NCBI GenBank assembly: GCA_034687125.1
Contig: JAQGBZ010000086.1
Location: forward strand, 124,001-188,000
Direction of reading: 5' to 3'
Source of the DNA: Neelides folsomi
Lineage: Eukaryota; Arthropoda; Collembola; Neelipleona; Neelidae
DNA: 64,000 bases
Each line of letters starts with the position of its first letter. The first letter of the stretch is position 1. The notes below the pieces were generated by a model. That model was not told the origin of the DNA, did not search any database, and saw nothing but the letters and a program-made list of their open reading frames with translations. Positions 38,031 to 51,890 of this stretch are shown here, in pieces. The position numbers and the translations under genes are program-made.

Positions 38031-40100
38031 TACGACTATTCGTATGTTGGGATTTGGAAGACTCCTATGTTAGAAGAACAATTTGTAGGAAGAGAAGATT
38101 TGAACTTGGAAGTGAATTTGACTCATAACTCTCACAGAAGGAGTCGAAAGGTTTCCTTCCTCTTTATTCACAAAATAATGAGTTTTTTCTTTCCCCACTC
38201 CACAAAAACTGCACAGAAGGTGCGAGGATGAAAATAACCAAACTTTCCGTGCCAATCCCTCGTTCAACACCTCCTGAATCAAAAGTCTTTACTTAAACGA
38301 CAAAATGAAAGTTTATTATACACGGAAATCTCCTAAAAAATGAAAGGAAATCTTGTATAGAAAATAGGGAGAAAAAATCCCTAGCTCAGAATATATAAAA
38401 TTGACATAAAATTCTTATAAAAAATCTGCGAATATTGTAAAGTATATGAAAATTGTATAAAAATATCGTTATATACCTCCATATAAAATATCTGTGTGTA
38501 TGAGCATATCTGTATATAAATATAAATTTCCAAATTGATATAAAGGAATAAAGTTATATGAACTTCCTAAATGTCTATAAAATATCTAAAAAAAGGTCGA
38601 AGTATTTTGTTCCTTCCAAATCCTCTTTATACTCCCCATTTTACAAGGGATTTGAATTTAGTGGATATTTTACAATTTTCCTATCTAGCCAAATCTGGTC
38701 TTTTTCCTGCTGTCCAGACAGAGACAATATTTGAGCATTTGGAGGGAAGTGGTCCGTAAAAATTGAATGCCTTCCTCATCACCCATTTCTGCATGTATGA
38801 ATAGTAATAGGCCATGTGCAACAGTCTTTTGCCGGCGGTTAAGGACAATTTACTCATGTCTCAATGGACCCAGCCAAATTTCTCTGTTTAGCTAAAGTTA
38901 CAACTTTATAGCAGGATATAGTCAAAAACTAAGCGGTAAAGTTTAAAGTTATTTAAATTCTACAATTTGTCAATGTACCATACCTACTATATATTTTATA
39001 TCTATGTAAATATTGTAGTTAACGTTATCTGAATGTTCTTATATGAGGTAAAGAGACATAGAGTGAGATTGTGAGTTAGAAGGTGGATTTACGTAAGCGC
39101 CATTTAGTGAAGATCCAACATCATTTTCCCTCCTTCTTTTGGCTCACTGAGCCGAGAAATGGGACGGACATTTGGAGCGACCTCGTGATAATTCCTCCAC
39201 ATTGAAACCGGGGCTTGGGGAAGATTAGCCGAGATGACCATCAAATCAATCCAACCCTTAAAAGTCACACTTGGGGTGAGCTCTGAGGGAGTCGTAAACT
39301 TTCAACATCACTCCAATCCTCCAATCATCCTTCCAATTCATCCCATTCAGTCTGATTCATCTCCTTTGGCAAAATCCCCCGCATTATTGAGTGATAGGTC
39401 ATTATTCATTATTTAAATACTTTCCGCATTTCCCAACCAGTTCCCGTCCAATAACGGTGGCTCGTAAACAATTAGTTCTCCTCAACTCCCAAGAGCAAAT
39501 AATCTGCGAATGAGTTTTTCCAGGGGCGGAGGACATAATAAAAATACTTAAAAATCAGCCAAGAAAACTTGAAAACCGGATCACCTGCAGGACTTAAATT
39601 TAGGGCCGTTCATTCTCGCCATTATTATTCCTATAACTTATAACTATTAAAATACTAAACTCTCACAGTCTCACACAAACTCAATATTATAAATATATAT
39701 AAAATATTACATATACAGGTATGGTATTTATATTCATCTCCGTTCTTCATGTGCTGTTATATAAATGGGTAAATGCGAATGGGTTCAAGTAAAACCGCCA
39801 ATGGAGAAATTGGATGATGAGGAAGAAGGAGGTTGAAGAATAAATGATCTTTGATGGATGGAATGACCAACAAGTGGAGGTTTAAATGCAATAGAACAAA
39901 AACACGGCTTTCCAGTTTTTCACCAATGGGAAGGGAAAAACAGGTGCTTTGGATCATTCAGACAACCATCCGATCAACTCAGGAGAAAAAGATAGGAAAA
40001 ATAAAAGTCTAGCCCTTTTTTCATCTCCATTCCTCTCCATGCATTTCTTACCTTTACCTTAACTATAATTCTTCCCATCGCTTCTATCTAACCTGAGTAA

Positions 40101-43100
40101 CCCAACCCTATAAACTAAATAGATATTCTTATACATATTCTTGTATGTATTCCTATATGTATTCCAATGTCTATTCCAAAGTATTCTAATGTAAAGTATT
40201 CCAATGTCTCCCCTTGTTCTGATAGAAGTCAAATCAAGATGGAGATTCAACATTGAAGACCGATTTGGACACAGACGACATTTTTATCTTCAAATCTTCA
40301 CCCATCTTTCACATCATAATCAAACAATGAAATTTTTTATGAATAATTCCTTCATTTATTCCTTCATTTATTCTTTTATTTACTCAACTACTGACGTACG
40401 TATTCTTAAGTATACATACCTGTATTTACTTATATTACATGAGTATTTGTATGGTACTTGTCATATGGAATTTTTTATGTGCATACATATAAATATTGTA
40501 GAAGTATTTTTTGTAGAAGTAAAGATTTTTGTGATATGGAAAATTGTATTATTTTACATATGAAATCATTTTATTGTTATTTGGTTCTATTGGATGTGTA
40601 AATGGAATGTAAATGAAATGAATTCCTTTTGAGTTTTCCATTCACCTGGCAATCATCGTCCTTTGGCTGAGACACGAGTTTTGATAAAGATCCCTTTGGA
40701 TAAATCATATTTAAAATGGGTAGTGTGAAGGTGTGCGAAAGTGTGTTGAAGGACTCGTCATCAAAGTCATCATGTTCCGAACCTCATTTTTTCTCCTTTT
40801 AAAATGTTTGGGAATCACCAGAGCGGCAAAGCGCTGATTCACTTCTCAGATTCACACCATATTTCTCCCAACTTCCCTTCCCAACCATTACGAACATAAT
40901 ATTACACAAGGTCTTATGGTGGATCTTCTGGATGTGTATTTAAAGAAACGGGCTTCACAATGGATCAGTGAGGTGGGACTTGTTGTGGGAGAACTCAATT
41001 GTTTTCTTTACCAAAATCTCAGTACCGTATAGATAAATATAAGAATCCTATATAAAACATCCCAAGACATCTTTTTTACATCTATACTTTTTTATCTTAT
41101 CTTTGCCTTTATAAATATATTCAGATAAACATATGCATTTCTCATATACTTACTTTTAGATTTATATTTCTCATATGTATACATTTGTATTTCTTATATA
41201 TTTCTTATATCTAGTGTTTGTATTTATCTTGGTTTAAAAGGTTCTGTAATGACAAAGGTTGTTCAGAAGCCGTTGGTCGGTGAATCGTGACGAAGAGTGT
41301 GAGGGAACATTTGGTGAAGAGAGCGACAGTTGTTATGGGTAGATTATTGTGTGTTTGAAGGTGGTCCCTCAATTATCCTCCAGGAACGTCTCTCTCTTGA
41401 AATTATCGTGATTAGGGGAGTTCACCTCTTTCTCCAAACTTTCATGGAATCCTCCGGAACAAAAGGGGACTTCCCTCTTGAAAGTCTCTCGAGTTCCTCT
41501 ACCTGTTAGCCAACGACAGGAGCAAATAAATAAATCCACCTGACGCCTCACCTCCTTCCATCCCAAACCATCTCAAGCCATCTTAAACCATCTCCTTCCA
41601 TCTCCTTCCCTTCAACTCAATTCCGAGACTCACCATCGTGAAGACAAGAAAAGAAGAAAAAAGTGAAGGAGCAACTCTCCCCTTGTCTGCCCACATTTTG
41701 AAAACCATCTTCAAGACTCCTTTTTATTATTACATCCAACTTACATGCGATGTCTAATGATCCTCGGATTTCTCCTAAATACTCATACACACAATCTCAA
41801 ACCTACCTAACTATTATTTAAAAGAACCCTTAAGAAATTCCCTATGAAATGAAGCTGAAATGAACTCCTTTACTTCTTCAACCTCTCCGCTTTCATTATA
41901 CGAGACTTGTACACAAAACCTTAAAACTCAAAATGCTCTATTACTTACACATACACAAATCCTGTACACAAATTCCCCGCTGGTCTTATACACAATTACA
42001 CATGTCTAATGCTTCAAATCCTTTACAAGTGTGTACACAAATACACATACAAAATACTCACAAATACACATACAATATTCTTACAAGTACATGTACAAAA
42101 TACGCACAAATGCTATACATACAAAAATACAATTTACTACACATGTAGCAAAAAGATAATAGAAAAAGTACATGGAATATAGAACATGGAAAATTACATA
42201 GACTTGAAGTGAAACACATAGACTACGGGCAAAAGAGCGTAGAAGATTATAATACACCAAATGTGTACATAATCCGCCCTCCTAATAGTTTTCCAAATAA
42301 ATGCAGAGATGTAAAGTCATGTTGAACCTCCCCGGTGAGCTGACGGAAAATTGAACATCCAAATCTATATGGTGAAGATACCCAAAAGACCCCACGCGAC
42401 TTTCCCAAAGAATACTACATATCAGTTTGTATCAGCTTGACATAAGGAAAATAAAAACAGTAGTTGGATCATACAAGTGCAAATACTAATACTAATATAC
42501 CAATATATATAAAATATATAGTCTACATATGGTATATAAAGTATCAATGTGTTTTGTATATAAAGTAACAACTGTGCAAGGACTCTGCAAGATGTCTGTG
42601 AGAGAAAATATATAATACGTATATGTACTAAAATATTCTCATTAGTTGTATATGAATTAAGTATTTGAATTGAGTATTTATAAGGAAGTTTTTCAAAGGT
42701 GATTTGATCCATCAAACCCGTGGTTCCTTTTCCTTAAAGTGAACCAAAGTGAAATATAAAAAAGAAGTGATCGAGATCAAGCGAAGTGAATTTACGAGTA
42801 GGTCAAGTCACAGCCAGCCGTCCATTCCTCATTGTCACTCATCCCCTGCTTTCGTCCTTCCCAACATCACGGATGGTGAAATTGATTTGGATAATTAAGA
42901 TTCTGAAGAGACTTTCGAATATATTGTAAATTTAACCTGTCAAACGACTTGGTTTTAATTAAAAGAATTAAACATCTCTCAAAATCGCACGCATTGAACC
43001 ATTTCTTTTTATATGCAATCCATTCCAACACCCAATCCGTATACTTTTAAATAAATATACTTAAATATACAAAATAAGTAAAGAATAAAAGTTCCATTAT

Positions 43101-44180
43101 GTGTCGGTATGGAAATAGGTGTATAGTGATACTTACTATATTGAAACGTGTATGGTAGTTCTTTAATATTGTACCAGTATATTGGATAAAAGTAAAAGTA
43201 ATTGTTATATAAATTATATGAATATCAGTTCGACGCGAGCCTTATTTACACGTAAGTAGTTGTTCACTAGAAGATTTATTGGAAGACATGGACATTTTAT
43301 ATTCTGGCTGAATATATTGCTAAATATAAGAAGCAAATACCAAATATACTAAATATACCATATTGGATATATTCAATATATTGGATATATTTCTTATGTA
43401 TGGTAAGGATTGGAAAAGGGAGAGTGTGAATTTAAATTTGGAGCTGTTGGGACCATTTGGTTTGATAAGAATCTCTTTATCTGATTTGAAGAATGTCGCT
43501 GGTCTTCTCCGCATTTCGCGACCCCATCAATCAATGTGGGAAAGATAAGACTCGTTTGGTTTATTAACTTCTTCTTCTTTACATACAACTTCCATATACA
43601 TACCATATAATAACTTACATACATTTCTTACATTCAGGTACATACAGGTACATAAGTAGTAGTTATAATTTTTAACAAAAGGACTTTCAACTTCGCACCT
43701 CTGCGGTTTACATTTGACTTTTACTAAAAAGAATTCTTCCTCCACACCTTCCAAATAACTCCAAGTGGGAAAAGGAAAATCTTAATGAACCTCCTCCATC
43801 TGACACAGACTGAAACTTAACTTAACAAACATCACCCAACGAATCCAAAAAATCAAATAAAACCTCGACCTTACAATTAACCAAATTCTTCTTCCTTCTT
43901 CCACCGCACACCAAAAACCCTCAAAGAACACTCAAACATTCAAAAGATGAAATTTTTGATTCAAAAGATCCAAAGAATAATGAAAAAATGACAATTCAAA
44001 CCTCAAATCCACTTTGCAAACCGAGATGTAAAATTCGAAACTTGTAAAATTTATAACTTATAAAATTCATGTACCATACATATTTAATACATACAAACCA
44101 TATAATATAATGTACAGATCTTAATTCTTGTTATAATATATGTAATGTATTATAATTTCCTTATAATTCTCAATAATTCA
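40101..44180. other. Non-coding block 11
   Basis: No supported gene. AT islands lie at about 40110-40200, 40385-40570, 41020-41230, 41930-42180, 42410-42680, 43040-43260, 43300-43400, 43590-43660 and 44040-44165. Flank counts: 40261-40320 has 16 C to 5 G, 40561-40620 has 13 G to 2 C, 42361-42420 has 16 C to 7 G, and 43381-43440 has 17 G to 1 C. The island at 41930-42180 is mainly acacatacaaaatac words on the + strand, that is, a C-type half only. No frame exceeds 119 codons. Confidence 0.6.
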
Positions 44181-45160
44181 TCCCCTGCCCTTCTTGGTTG
44201 AACCACAGAAATTTGCAAATTTTTCCACCACCAAACGTGGCAGATCAACATGAAGAAACGCCAAAGAAAAAAGAACGAAGAAAATCAAATTGAGAAAGGA
44301 ATTGAACCCTTTGGGATGTCAAAGAGCATTTAAATGATGATTTATGAACTTCAATCTTTCTCCTATGGTTCTTTTGGGTCTCCGCCCTCCTTCAACCCTT
44401 CAATATTGGCACAACTGTCAAAACGTTGGATTTTGACGATTTAATCTACAAATCATATAATGTATGATCCAAATCATATAAAATTTGTATTCACAATTCT
44501 ACTACACACCTATGACTTATGATATGATTTATATGTCCTACATTACAACTTACATTCAAGATTTACCTTGAGATTTAAATTACGATTTATATGGGATTAA
44601 TATGAGATTTTATACGAACTTATGAATTTATATGAACTTCCATATTGCAATATATTGACTTGATGGGTCAGACCGGTTAAAAGAAAAGATTGAAGGGAAT
44701 CAATTTGTAATTCTTTTCTCGTCCCTATTGAATACGGATAAGGTAAATGTAAATGGTTTCACTTCTCCACTCATCTTCCCCCATTGGAATTAAATGTGAT
44801 TGAAGGGAAAAGAGCTCGGAGGTCCGAAAGAAAAAGTCACTTAGGTTTTCTTTCATCTTTAATTCCTCTCTTATCACCCACTTGGAGGTCTCCATCTTAA
44901 TTCCCCATCTTTTCCCTCTTCCCCATCTTAATCAAATCATCCGGGTTCTCATTAGGATTAAAACTAAGCTCAGTTCAACTCAACCAATTCAAACTAAAAC
45001 TTTCATTACAAAGGATTAAGAGTGAATTAGAGCGGGAAATATAAAAGTTTTTAATGAGGAAATCCTATCTTTACATCCCTCACCCTTCGTTCTTATACAA
45101 CTTGACAATATTTGAATCGAATTAAAACAAAGGTCGTAAAATCTTAAGTCCAATCCGTTT

Positions 45161-45305
45161 AAAAAACTTTATAAGAAAATCCTTTTAAAAAACCTTATAA
45201 GAAATTCTAAAAACCTTATAGAAAAATCATTCTTAAAAACCTTATAGAAAATTTCTTCAAAAACCTTATAAGAAAATTTTGTCAAAAGTCTTATAGAAAA
45301 ACTCA
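45161..45305. repeat. aaccttatagaaaa degenerate repeat
   Basis: Six copies of a core resembling aaaaccttataagaaaa recur at about 22-28 bp spacing. The array is nearly free of G except in the core. Slippage or unequal exchange; no coding value. Confidence 0.8.
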
Positions 45306-46352
45306 ATTTGAAAATAATAAGAAAATCATATCTATCAAAAACCAACTTGAATAAAAGAACAATGTATTAAAAGCCTGTGTAAGTTGATAGAATATATCGT
45401 ATATTAGATATATGGTGTTTTAAAAAGGTTAAGTATACCTTTTATTTGATAAGGGAGAATCTCGTTAAATAGAAATTTAATTCTATCAATCGGGGCGGCT
45501 CGGCGCCTATGAAGAAAGTTGAAACCCTTCTTGTGTTTGAACACAATAAAATGAACATAAAAGTGTAGAAGTTGCCTTGGTCCACAATGGGATTGAGATT
45601 CTTAGCCCATTACCCATATTACGATATTACCGACAGGGTTGGGCGTACTTTCAACTTCAACTTCCCTCTCCCCTCTGTCACTCTACATGGAATGAGATCA
45701 AAGTTAACAATTTTCCATTTCCTCATTTCCCCACATGGAACCGTAAAAACCGTAAAAAGTAAAGGAAGGGGAGAAAGACAAAGTGCCTTACGAAGAAAAC
45801 TCTCAAACTCAAAAATTTTAACTTCCTATATTTATACTGATTTCAAATATATAAAATATATTTCGAATAAAAGAAATAAAATATACTAGAGTAGCTATTA
45901 TACAGAGTATCTAAAATATATATAGTTTTTCCTATGTATGGTATATATGTATATATGGTATGTAAGATAGTTTAAAATTGTATGGTGTGTTTGATGTAAA
46001 AGGGAAAAGAATGAAAATGCAAATCCATCCTTAGGAGTCCCTTAGCTTTAACCCTCCCCTTGTATTTAGGAAAGAACATATGCAATGCATTAGGAATTTC
46101 CTCTTCCAAAGATCCTCCTCGTAAGAATGAGATGGCTTATGCCAATATTTTCCTCCAAGCCAATCCTCTTACTTACATACACGCCTTCTCACTCACTTCC
46201 CCCTTCACTCCACACAACCAAATTATTCGGGAGAAAACAGGAGAAAAAAGTCGTTTCCGACCCTCCGGAGAAAAATACCCTCAAGAAATAAATACAAAAA
46301 CCATCAGCTTTCATTGACTTGTAAAAAAACCCGCCAAAGGTTACAATATCTT

Positions 46353-46437
46353 AAAAACCGAAAATTCATAAAAACCGAAAATTCATAAAAACCGAGAATT
46401 TATAAAAACCAAAGGTTTGTAAAAACCAAAAACGGAT
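46353..46437. repeat. 17-bp tandem repeat, five copies
   Basis: aaaaacc starts at 46353, 46370, 46387, 46404 and 46421, exactly 17 bp apart. The first three units are aaaaaccgaaaattcat or close to it; the last two have changed to aaaaaccaaaggtttgt-like sequence while keeping the period. The unit length equals that of the unrelated array at 37969. Confidence 0.92.
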
Positions 46438-48480
46438 ATTCAGTGAAGTATGGAAAAATGGAATGTTTTATAAAAACCCGCCCGAATGTCCTGTCATAAA
46501 AAAGGGAGGAAAGTTGATAAAAACCCGCCAGGACCGGAAGAGTTTTGTGAATATTTTGGAAAGAGGGTCGGGACGAGAAAGGAGTTATCAAAGCGAGAAT
46601 GTATTTGGTTGAAGAGTTGAAGCTTCCTTTGACTTCCCCGACATATTTCGTCATTTGAGCCGACGGGGGCTTCCCCTCCATCTTTATTTAGCCGCGACGG
46701 TCCTCCAGATAACTTTTGACTTTAAACCCAAAGAATAGAAAAAGTTTCCCCTTACCCTTTCACCCTGGCATTTCCCTTTTTTCTCCATCCGGCCCGAATG
46801 AGCCGAAAAGGTCAATCGAACCGCCGGCACTTCAAACTCATCCTAAACCTTGCCGGGAAAAAACCTTCACTTTGTTCTCAATATTTTAAAACTGTTTGTC
46901 TATGAAGAATTCCCCATGCGGATTTTCCCCTTTTTCCACAATGCTCAGAAATACCTTCATATAAGTTATCTTAAATATCTCCATTCTATGTATATACATT
47001 TGTACCTAACTACCTAATATACAATATGTAATATTGTAATATATGTATGTATAACATAGGAATACGCATACAGTTTTTGGTCTGCATAGTAAATACGTAA
47101 TATTCGTAAAAGCGCATTGCAATTTCCTGGTGGAAATACCTGGAATTTATTAAATTCACCTGCAACAACATCAAATATGCAGCGAATTTGGACAATTTAT
47201 GAATTTCTTTATTAAATAAATTCAATCTCCCCCTTTACAATTTACGATCAATTTCCAAGCTCCATTTTCATCATACTTCAAATTTACCAAATTCATTTTG
47301 TAAATAAATTTTAAATTACCTTTTATAAATAAAGTTCATTTTCTAAAATTTCATTTTCTTGATATTTTTATTCATCTAAAGATTTAATTTGAATTTAACT
47401 TCTAAATTCAATTTATCGATTTCCTTAAAATTCCCATAAATTCACTCAAATTAAACTCTTAAGAAAAACCTTTCAAATGAAATGAAACAAAAGGGATCGA
47501 AGTTGAAAGATCAAAGAAAATCCATTGAGGTTTCAATTTAGAAAGAATGGGAATTTTCTCCCAGGGAAGTAAAATTCAAATTCAAATTGGAAAACTCGGC
47601 CTGTTAAAAGAATCATAAATATTCATACAACTCCTGACCTCTCCTCTTTCCAACATTTCCAATGTTTCCACCATGGTTGAAGATAAAGCTGCTAAATATT
47701 GCACAACCACCTTAACAACTTCTACAGACAATTCTTATTCAAACTTCATAAAATTTTCTCATCTCTGAGTCTTACAAGTCTTCCCAGAGCCAAAAGACTT
47801 AAAACTCAATTGGAAAGTTTGCAATGCAAACTCAAAGGTTCAGAGGTTGAAAAAAGATGAAGGGAAAAGGGGAAAGATTAAAATACACTTTGTGAATATT
47901 AAAACACCGTGGATCTGTTAATAAAAACAAGGTGGATTTTGAATTCCGTCTTTTCCCTTTTCGTCCAAGCGTCGAGATGGAGTTAAATGAGTTAATTAGC
48001 CAAATTACTTAATTAACTTCCCTCTTTCACTTACCATCGTTTAGGAACGGATCTCCTCTATTACGCTCATTTCAATACTAATGGCTACTTTTAGTTTCCT
48101 TTAGCTTCAACAAACGTCTGGAGTCACAGAGTTTGAACATCGTGACTTGAAACTGCCTTAAGAAAATTGTAAGATTTCCGTACCAGAAAGGAAATAATAC
48201 GAAAGGTCTGCCAATTAACTCAATGTCTAAAAGAGCAATGATTGGAAAAATAAGTTTTATAATCTGAACACTTGAAGACTCCAACTTGCGCAAATTACAA
48301 ATTCCTCGAAATGAGCTCGTTTGATCTCTTGTTACGATTCGTATAATAAAAAAGACTTTCTAATCCAATTCCATCAACTTTACGTATGTAAATTAATATC
48401 CTTTTAATTTACATCCTTGGGAAATATCAACCAGACACTGAGTCTGACACCATGGCCAATTGTTCAATAAAATCAAATTT

Positions 48481-48535
48481 GATCCGAATTTGATCCAAAT
48501 TCGATCTAAATTTGATCTAAATTTGATTAAATGGA
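48481..48535. repeat. 11-bp tandem repeat, five copies
   Basis: gatccgaattt-type units start at 48481, 48492, 48503, 48514 and 48525, exactly 11 bp apart. The third and fourth copies, gatctaaattt, are identical. The spacing is close to one helical turn, so each A/T run faces the same side of the DNA, which would favour bending. Whether that matters is unknown. Confidence 0.9.
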
Positions 48536-50539
48536 TTTAAATGAGATTATTATCAAGTCAATCAAACCAGGCCACTACTTTCATTCACAATAATAAATGA
48601 ATTCCTGGTGTGATAAATAAATCTATTTTTCATAATTCATACCTTAATAGCAATAATATGATATCTACATACATATTCTACCCATATAAAATATATCAAA
48701 TGAATATGAAGAATATAGTACATATAATTTATGTATTGTAATATTCATACAAATTAAATCATTTTGGTTCAAATGGTTCAAATCTTTCAAATTATGGCGG
48801 CTTTTCCAATTTAAATAACTTCCTTCTGTATCTATTTAATATATGTAGGTACTTATGTATGTGCTAATATATTTTAGTATAGTTAAGGGTATATAATTTG
48901 ATGGTGAAGAGTCGGGGGAGTAAATATATATTCAAATCTTTGTTCTTTGAAAAGGATTGGGAATGAGGTGGAATGTAATTGCTCAGAGAGCTGAAGGCCC
49001 CAATTCATACATAATTCCCTTTCCATCTCCCCCCTTCACTTTACATCCAAAGAATCCAAACCAAGTTGTGGACGAGAAACCTCAACGAGACTCAAAATAC
49101 CCAAAAGTCCCACATTTACACCAAACAAACATTTACGAGAAGAGAAAGATGAGAAAATGGAATTTTGTTACATTAAAATGGAATGGCGAAATGGTGAGCA
49201 AAATTCTAAACAATATGTTGCAAAATACAAAACTACAAAATATTGAGCAAAAAGAGAGAAATTTTCTATACAGGATTTGTTTGATACAACATCAACTTGC
49301 TACACATCATAAAGAATGAAAATGATGGAAATTTACTTTTAACACGCAAACCCCCTTTGGCCCTCAACTTTAAATATTCTGTGGATTAAAACAATTCAGA
49401 CACAAAGTTGAAAATAATTTCCAAATTAAATTTAAAAAATGTTTAAATAATTTTAAATTCTGTTCAAACAAGCTGAAATTAAATTCGAACAAGTTGAAAC
49501 GATTTTTAAATGGAGTTCAAAAGGTTAATTTAAGTTTAAATCAAAGATTTAGAAAGAGAAATGGAGAAAGTGAATTGAAATGAAGATTTTGGAATTTCAT
49601 TTTCCTTTCCATCATCTTCCAAATCTTTTTTCCTAATAGGGGAATATTGTAAGACATTTACGACTCCTCTCCCTCCGCTTCATGAAATCCTCGAAGATTG
49701 GAAGGATTTGAAGAAGCATCTGAGACTGGAAACATTTCCTCAACTAAAACACTTCTTTCCAATTCCTTTTCCCCAATTCCTCAAAAAATGGTTCAAAAAA
49801 TGGTTTCAAAATTGGGTTTTAACATTGAAAATGATAAGGATTTCCTTCTTCACTTTACCCTCAAATTCTCATACTCACACAACATTCACAATTTTCACAA
49901 CCTCCATATTTTCCCATACATTCCCATATTTCCTATATTTTCCCAAACAATCTATATTTTTCTATATTACCTATATTTGCCCAAATTTTTATATTGTGAA
50001 TCCTCTGAAATATACCATATATTGGTATTGTATGTATTTAAATATAAAAAGTATGAAATATATTGCAAACGATCAAGTTGGCTTTCCATCGCTCAAATGT
50101 TGAATTGTAGAGAAATAAACATTATTCAGTTTCATTCTCCAAAAGGTAACTCCATCCGATGTAGAAAGAAAATGTATTTTATTTCCTTTTTGTTCTCCCT
50201 TAAGCTTTGCCATCAGACGCCTCTCGCACCTTAAGTCCCTTTCTTCCATCACAAGTCCATTTTCCCCCTTTGTAATGCTCAAAGACCAGCAGAGTGGAAA
50301 GCTCCTTGGCTTGTCCAGCATTCAGAATTAACCCAACAGAATCTTCTATCTTTCTTCTATAAATGCAATTTCCACTTACTGGATCTCTCCCTCTACTACT
50401 GAAATACAACTGATATTATATAGCAAAACCCAATATACCCGGATTCCTATTATTCTCTGAAATGATCAATCACTCACATCCGATTTATCCTCTTCAATGA
50501 CCACATACTAAATTATACCCGTTGAGCATAGGAAAAAAT

Positions 50540-50640
50540 ACAGGAATGAAATACCTAATAAAATACATATACCGTATGTTACATTATCTATACAATATTG
50601 TATAAAAATATACAGTATAATATTTAAGTATAGAATATAA
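50540..50640. repeat. AT island with extreme skew flip
   Basis: taaaatacatataccgtatg passes into tacaatattgtataaaaata and tatagaatataaatgg words. The line at 50461-50520 has 18 C to 3 G, and that at 50641-50700 has 19 G and no C at all. The centre contains the short palindrome caatattg. Confidence 0.65.
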
Positions 50641-51253
50641 ATGGTGTATGGAGAGGTAAGTGGAAAATGTAATGTATAGAATATGTGTATTTAGAAAGAG
50701 AGTAATTTGTAAGAGTAAATAAATTCCGTAACATCATTTATTGAACAAATGTCGTTTGAGTTCTCCTTCGGCATTCACTTTCATCCGTTAAATATTTGAC
50801 CAAGGTGTAATGAGAGTTAATAAGAAGGACACGGAGGTGGAGTTTAATGGATCAGTTAATGCGAGACCAACGAAGGTGCTCAAGAAAGCGATGATCGATC
50901 ACATCGAACTCCTAACGGTCCCCAAACTACTGCAAATTCACACAACGTCCTCCACTCACAAATAATGACTCGTTGTAAACACCACGTCGCAGACATTTAT
51001 TCCGCTTTAAGCCCTCAAGGGAAATCCTCTACTTATTAACTCAATTCACAAATTCGTACTTTATGAACCAATATTAAAATTATGCTTAAATACACCAAAC
51101 TACAATATATACAATACTAAAATATCTGTATGTACAATATACATAATACTAATATATACTGTAAATGTATTGTAGGATACATAATAATACACTTAAATAT
51201 TGCTTGCATATTTACCATAAATTGCGTTTTTAGGATAGGTTAGGTTAGTTAAA

Positions 51254-51261
51254 GTATAAAT
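51254..51261 (+). other. Left target-site duplication GTATAAAT
   Basis: Immediately precedes the CTGAGTTCGG terminus and matches the bases after the right terminus at the first seven positions. Eight bases is the target length typical of hAT transposases. Confidence 0.55.
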
Positions 51262-51351
51262 CTGAGTTCGGTAATTCCCCACTCGGCCCAGTTTACTCCC
51301 CGGGTGGGGAGCGGGTAGCAGGTAGTAGGGTGGGTAGCAAGTGGATAGCAA
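51262..51351 (+). repeat. Left terminal inverted repeat
   Basis: Ninety bases, G+C-rich, with internal gggtag words repeated (gcgggtagca, aggtagtagg, gtgggtagca), a form typical of subterminal transposase-binding motifs. It pairs with the right repeat after allowing small gaps; the best shared run is tggggagcgggta. Confidence 0.6.
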
Positions 51352-51890
51352 CCTAGGGGGCCAGAGAGGAGAAGGGTGGCGACGTGGCTAGTACAGGTCG
51401 TGAATAGAATCAGTCGAATAGAATTGAGCTCAATTTATTCTAAAGTAAAATTCTAATTTCACCATCATTTTCATTAAGTCCAAACTTCTTCAGCATCTTT
51501 TAACTTCGATAGATTATCGTTAGTTAAAAATCCTATCTCAAGATTTATTAGAGATGTATGAAATGATATTATTTTTTAATTTCTTATAGGGAAAAGAAAT
51601 ATTGTTCTAGGGAAGAAAATGTATAAAAGTTATAAGGATAAAAGAGGAAGAATGACTTGTCCATGCTTGGACCAAGAGTTTGGTCAAAGGCCTGCACAGT
51701 CTGTTTGATGGTGCAAGTCTTCAGTTCTGTCTTCTTTCCATATATTTCAGATTTGACATTGAAATTTCAGATTCAGTTGACAAAAATAATATTCTAAATA
51801 TCAAAGTTAATCCCAAACGCTTTAATTTAAAGCCTAGGAATAGTATCAGGAACTGTTTTTCATAATATGCCCCAATAAAACAATTTATTT

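Larger units (their letters stand above)
36001..40100. other. Non-coding block 10
   Basis: No supported gene. AT islands lie at about 36610-36810, 36880-37120, 38370-38570, 38960-39050 and 39640-39740. The island at 38370-38570 breaks the rule, as the line to its right (38581-38640) has 13 C to 5 G. That at 38960-39050 obeys it (39061-39120: 18 G to 7 C). A loose caggtaat repeat lies at 37175-37225. Frames at 36251-36620 overlap on both strands in a G+C-richer patch and show no domain. Confidence 0.6.
44181..48000. other. Non-coding block 12
   Basis: No supported gene. AT islands lie at about 44460-44650, 45370-45450, 45820-45985 and 46960-47070. From about 47230 to 47480 the DNA is plain A+T-rich with recurring aaattcattttgtaaat words and no TATA texture. 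The flanks of the 45820-45985 island show 12 C to 5 G (45781-45840) and 16 G to 1 C (45961-46020). Tandem arrays are listed separately. Confidence 0.6.
48001..51261. other. Non-coding block 13
   Basis: No supported gene. AT islands lie at about 48640-48900, 50540-50700 and 51085-51220. From 49860 to 49990 a loose repeat of cctatattttcccat and cacaacattcaca words lies in G-poor DNA. The longest open frame of the window (49698-50234, 178 codons) crosses this repeat and an AT-rich tail. It is rich in F, I, Y, S and N and shows no domain, so I treat it as chance. Confidence 0.6.

Noticed and set aside
49698-50234. Longest open frame (178 codons, plus strand)
   Set aside because: Starts at a non-ATG or weak start, crosses a cctatatttccc repeat and an AT island, is dominated by F, I, Y, S, N and K, and overlaps a second open plus frame of 131 codons. 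Length is near chance expectation.
51236-51250. ggataggttaggttag, resembling the insect TTAGG telomere repeat
   Set aside because: Only two units, inside the window and next to a transposon. Too short to be a telomere or an interstitial telomeric tract.
51656-51865. Frame inside the hAT-like element as a transposase fragment
   Set aside because: Its 70 codons show no catalytic or dimerisation motif of hAT or other transposases that I can recognise.
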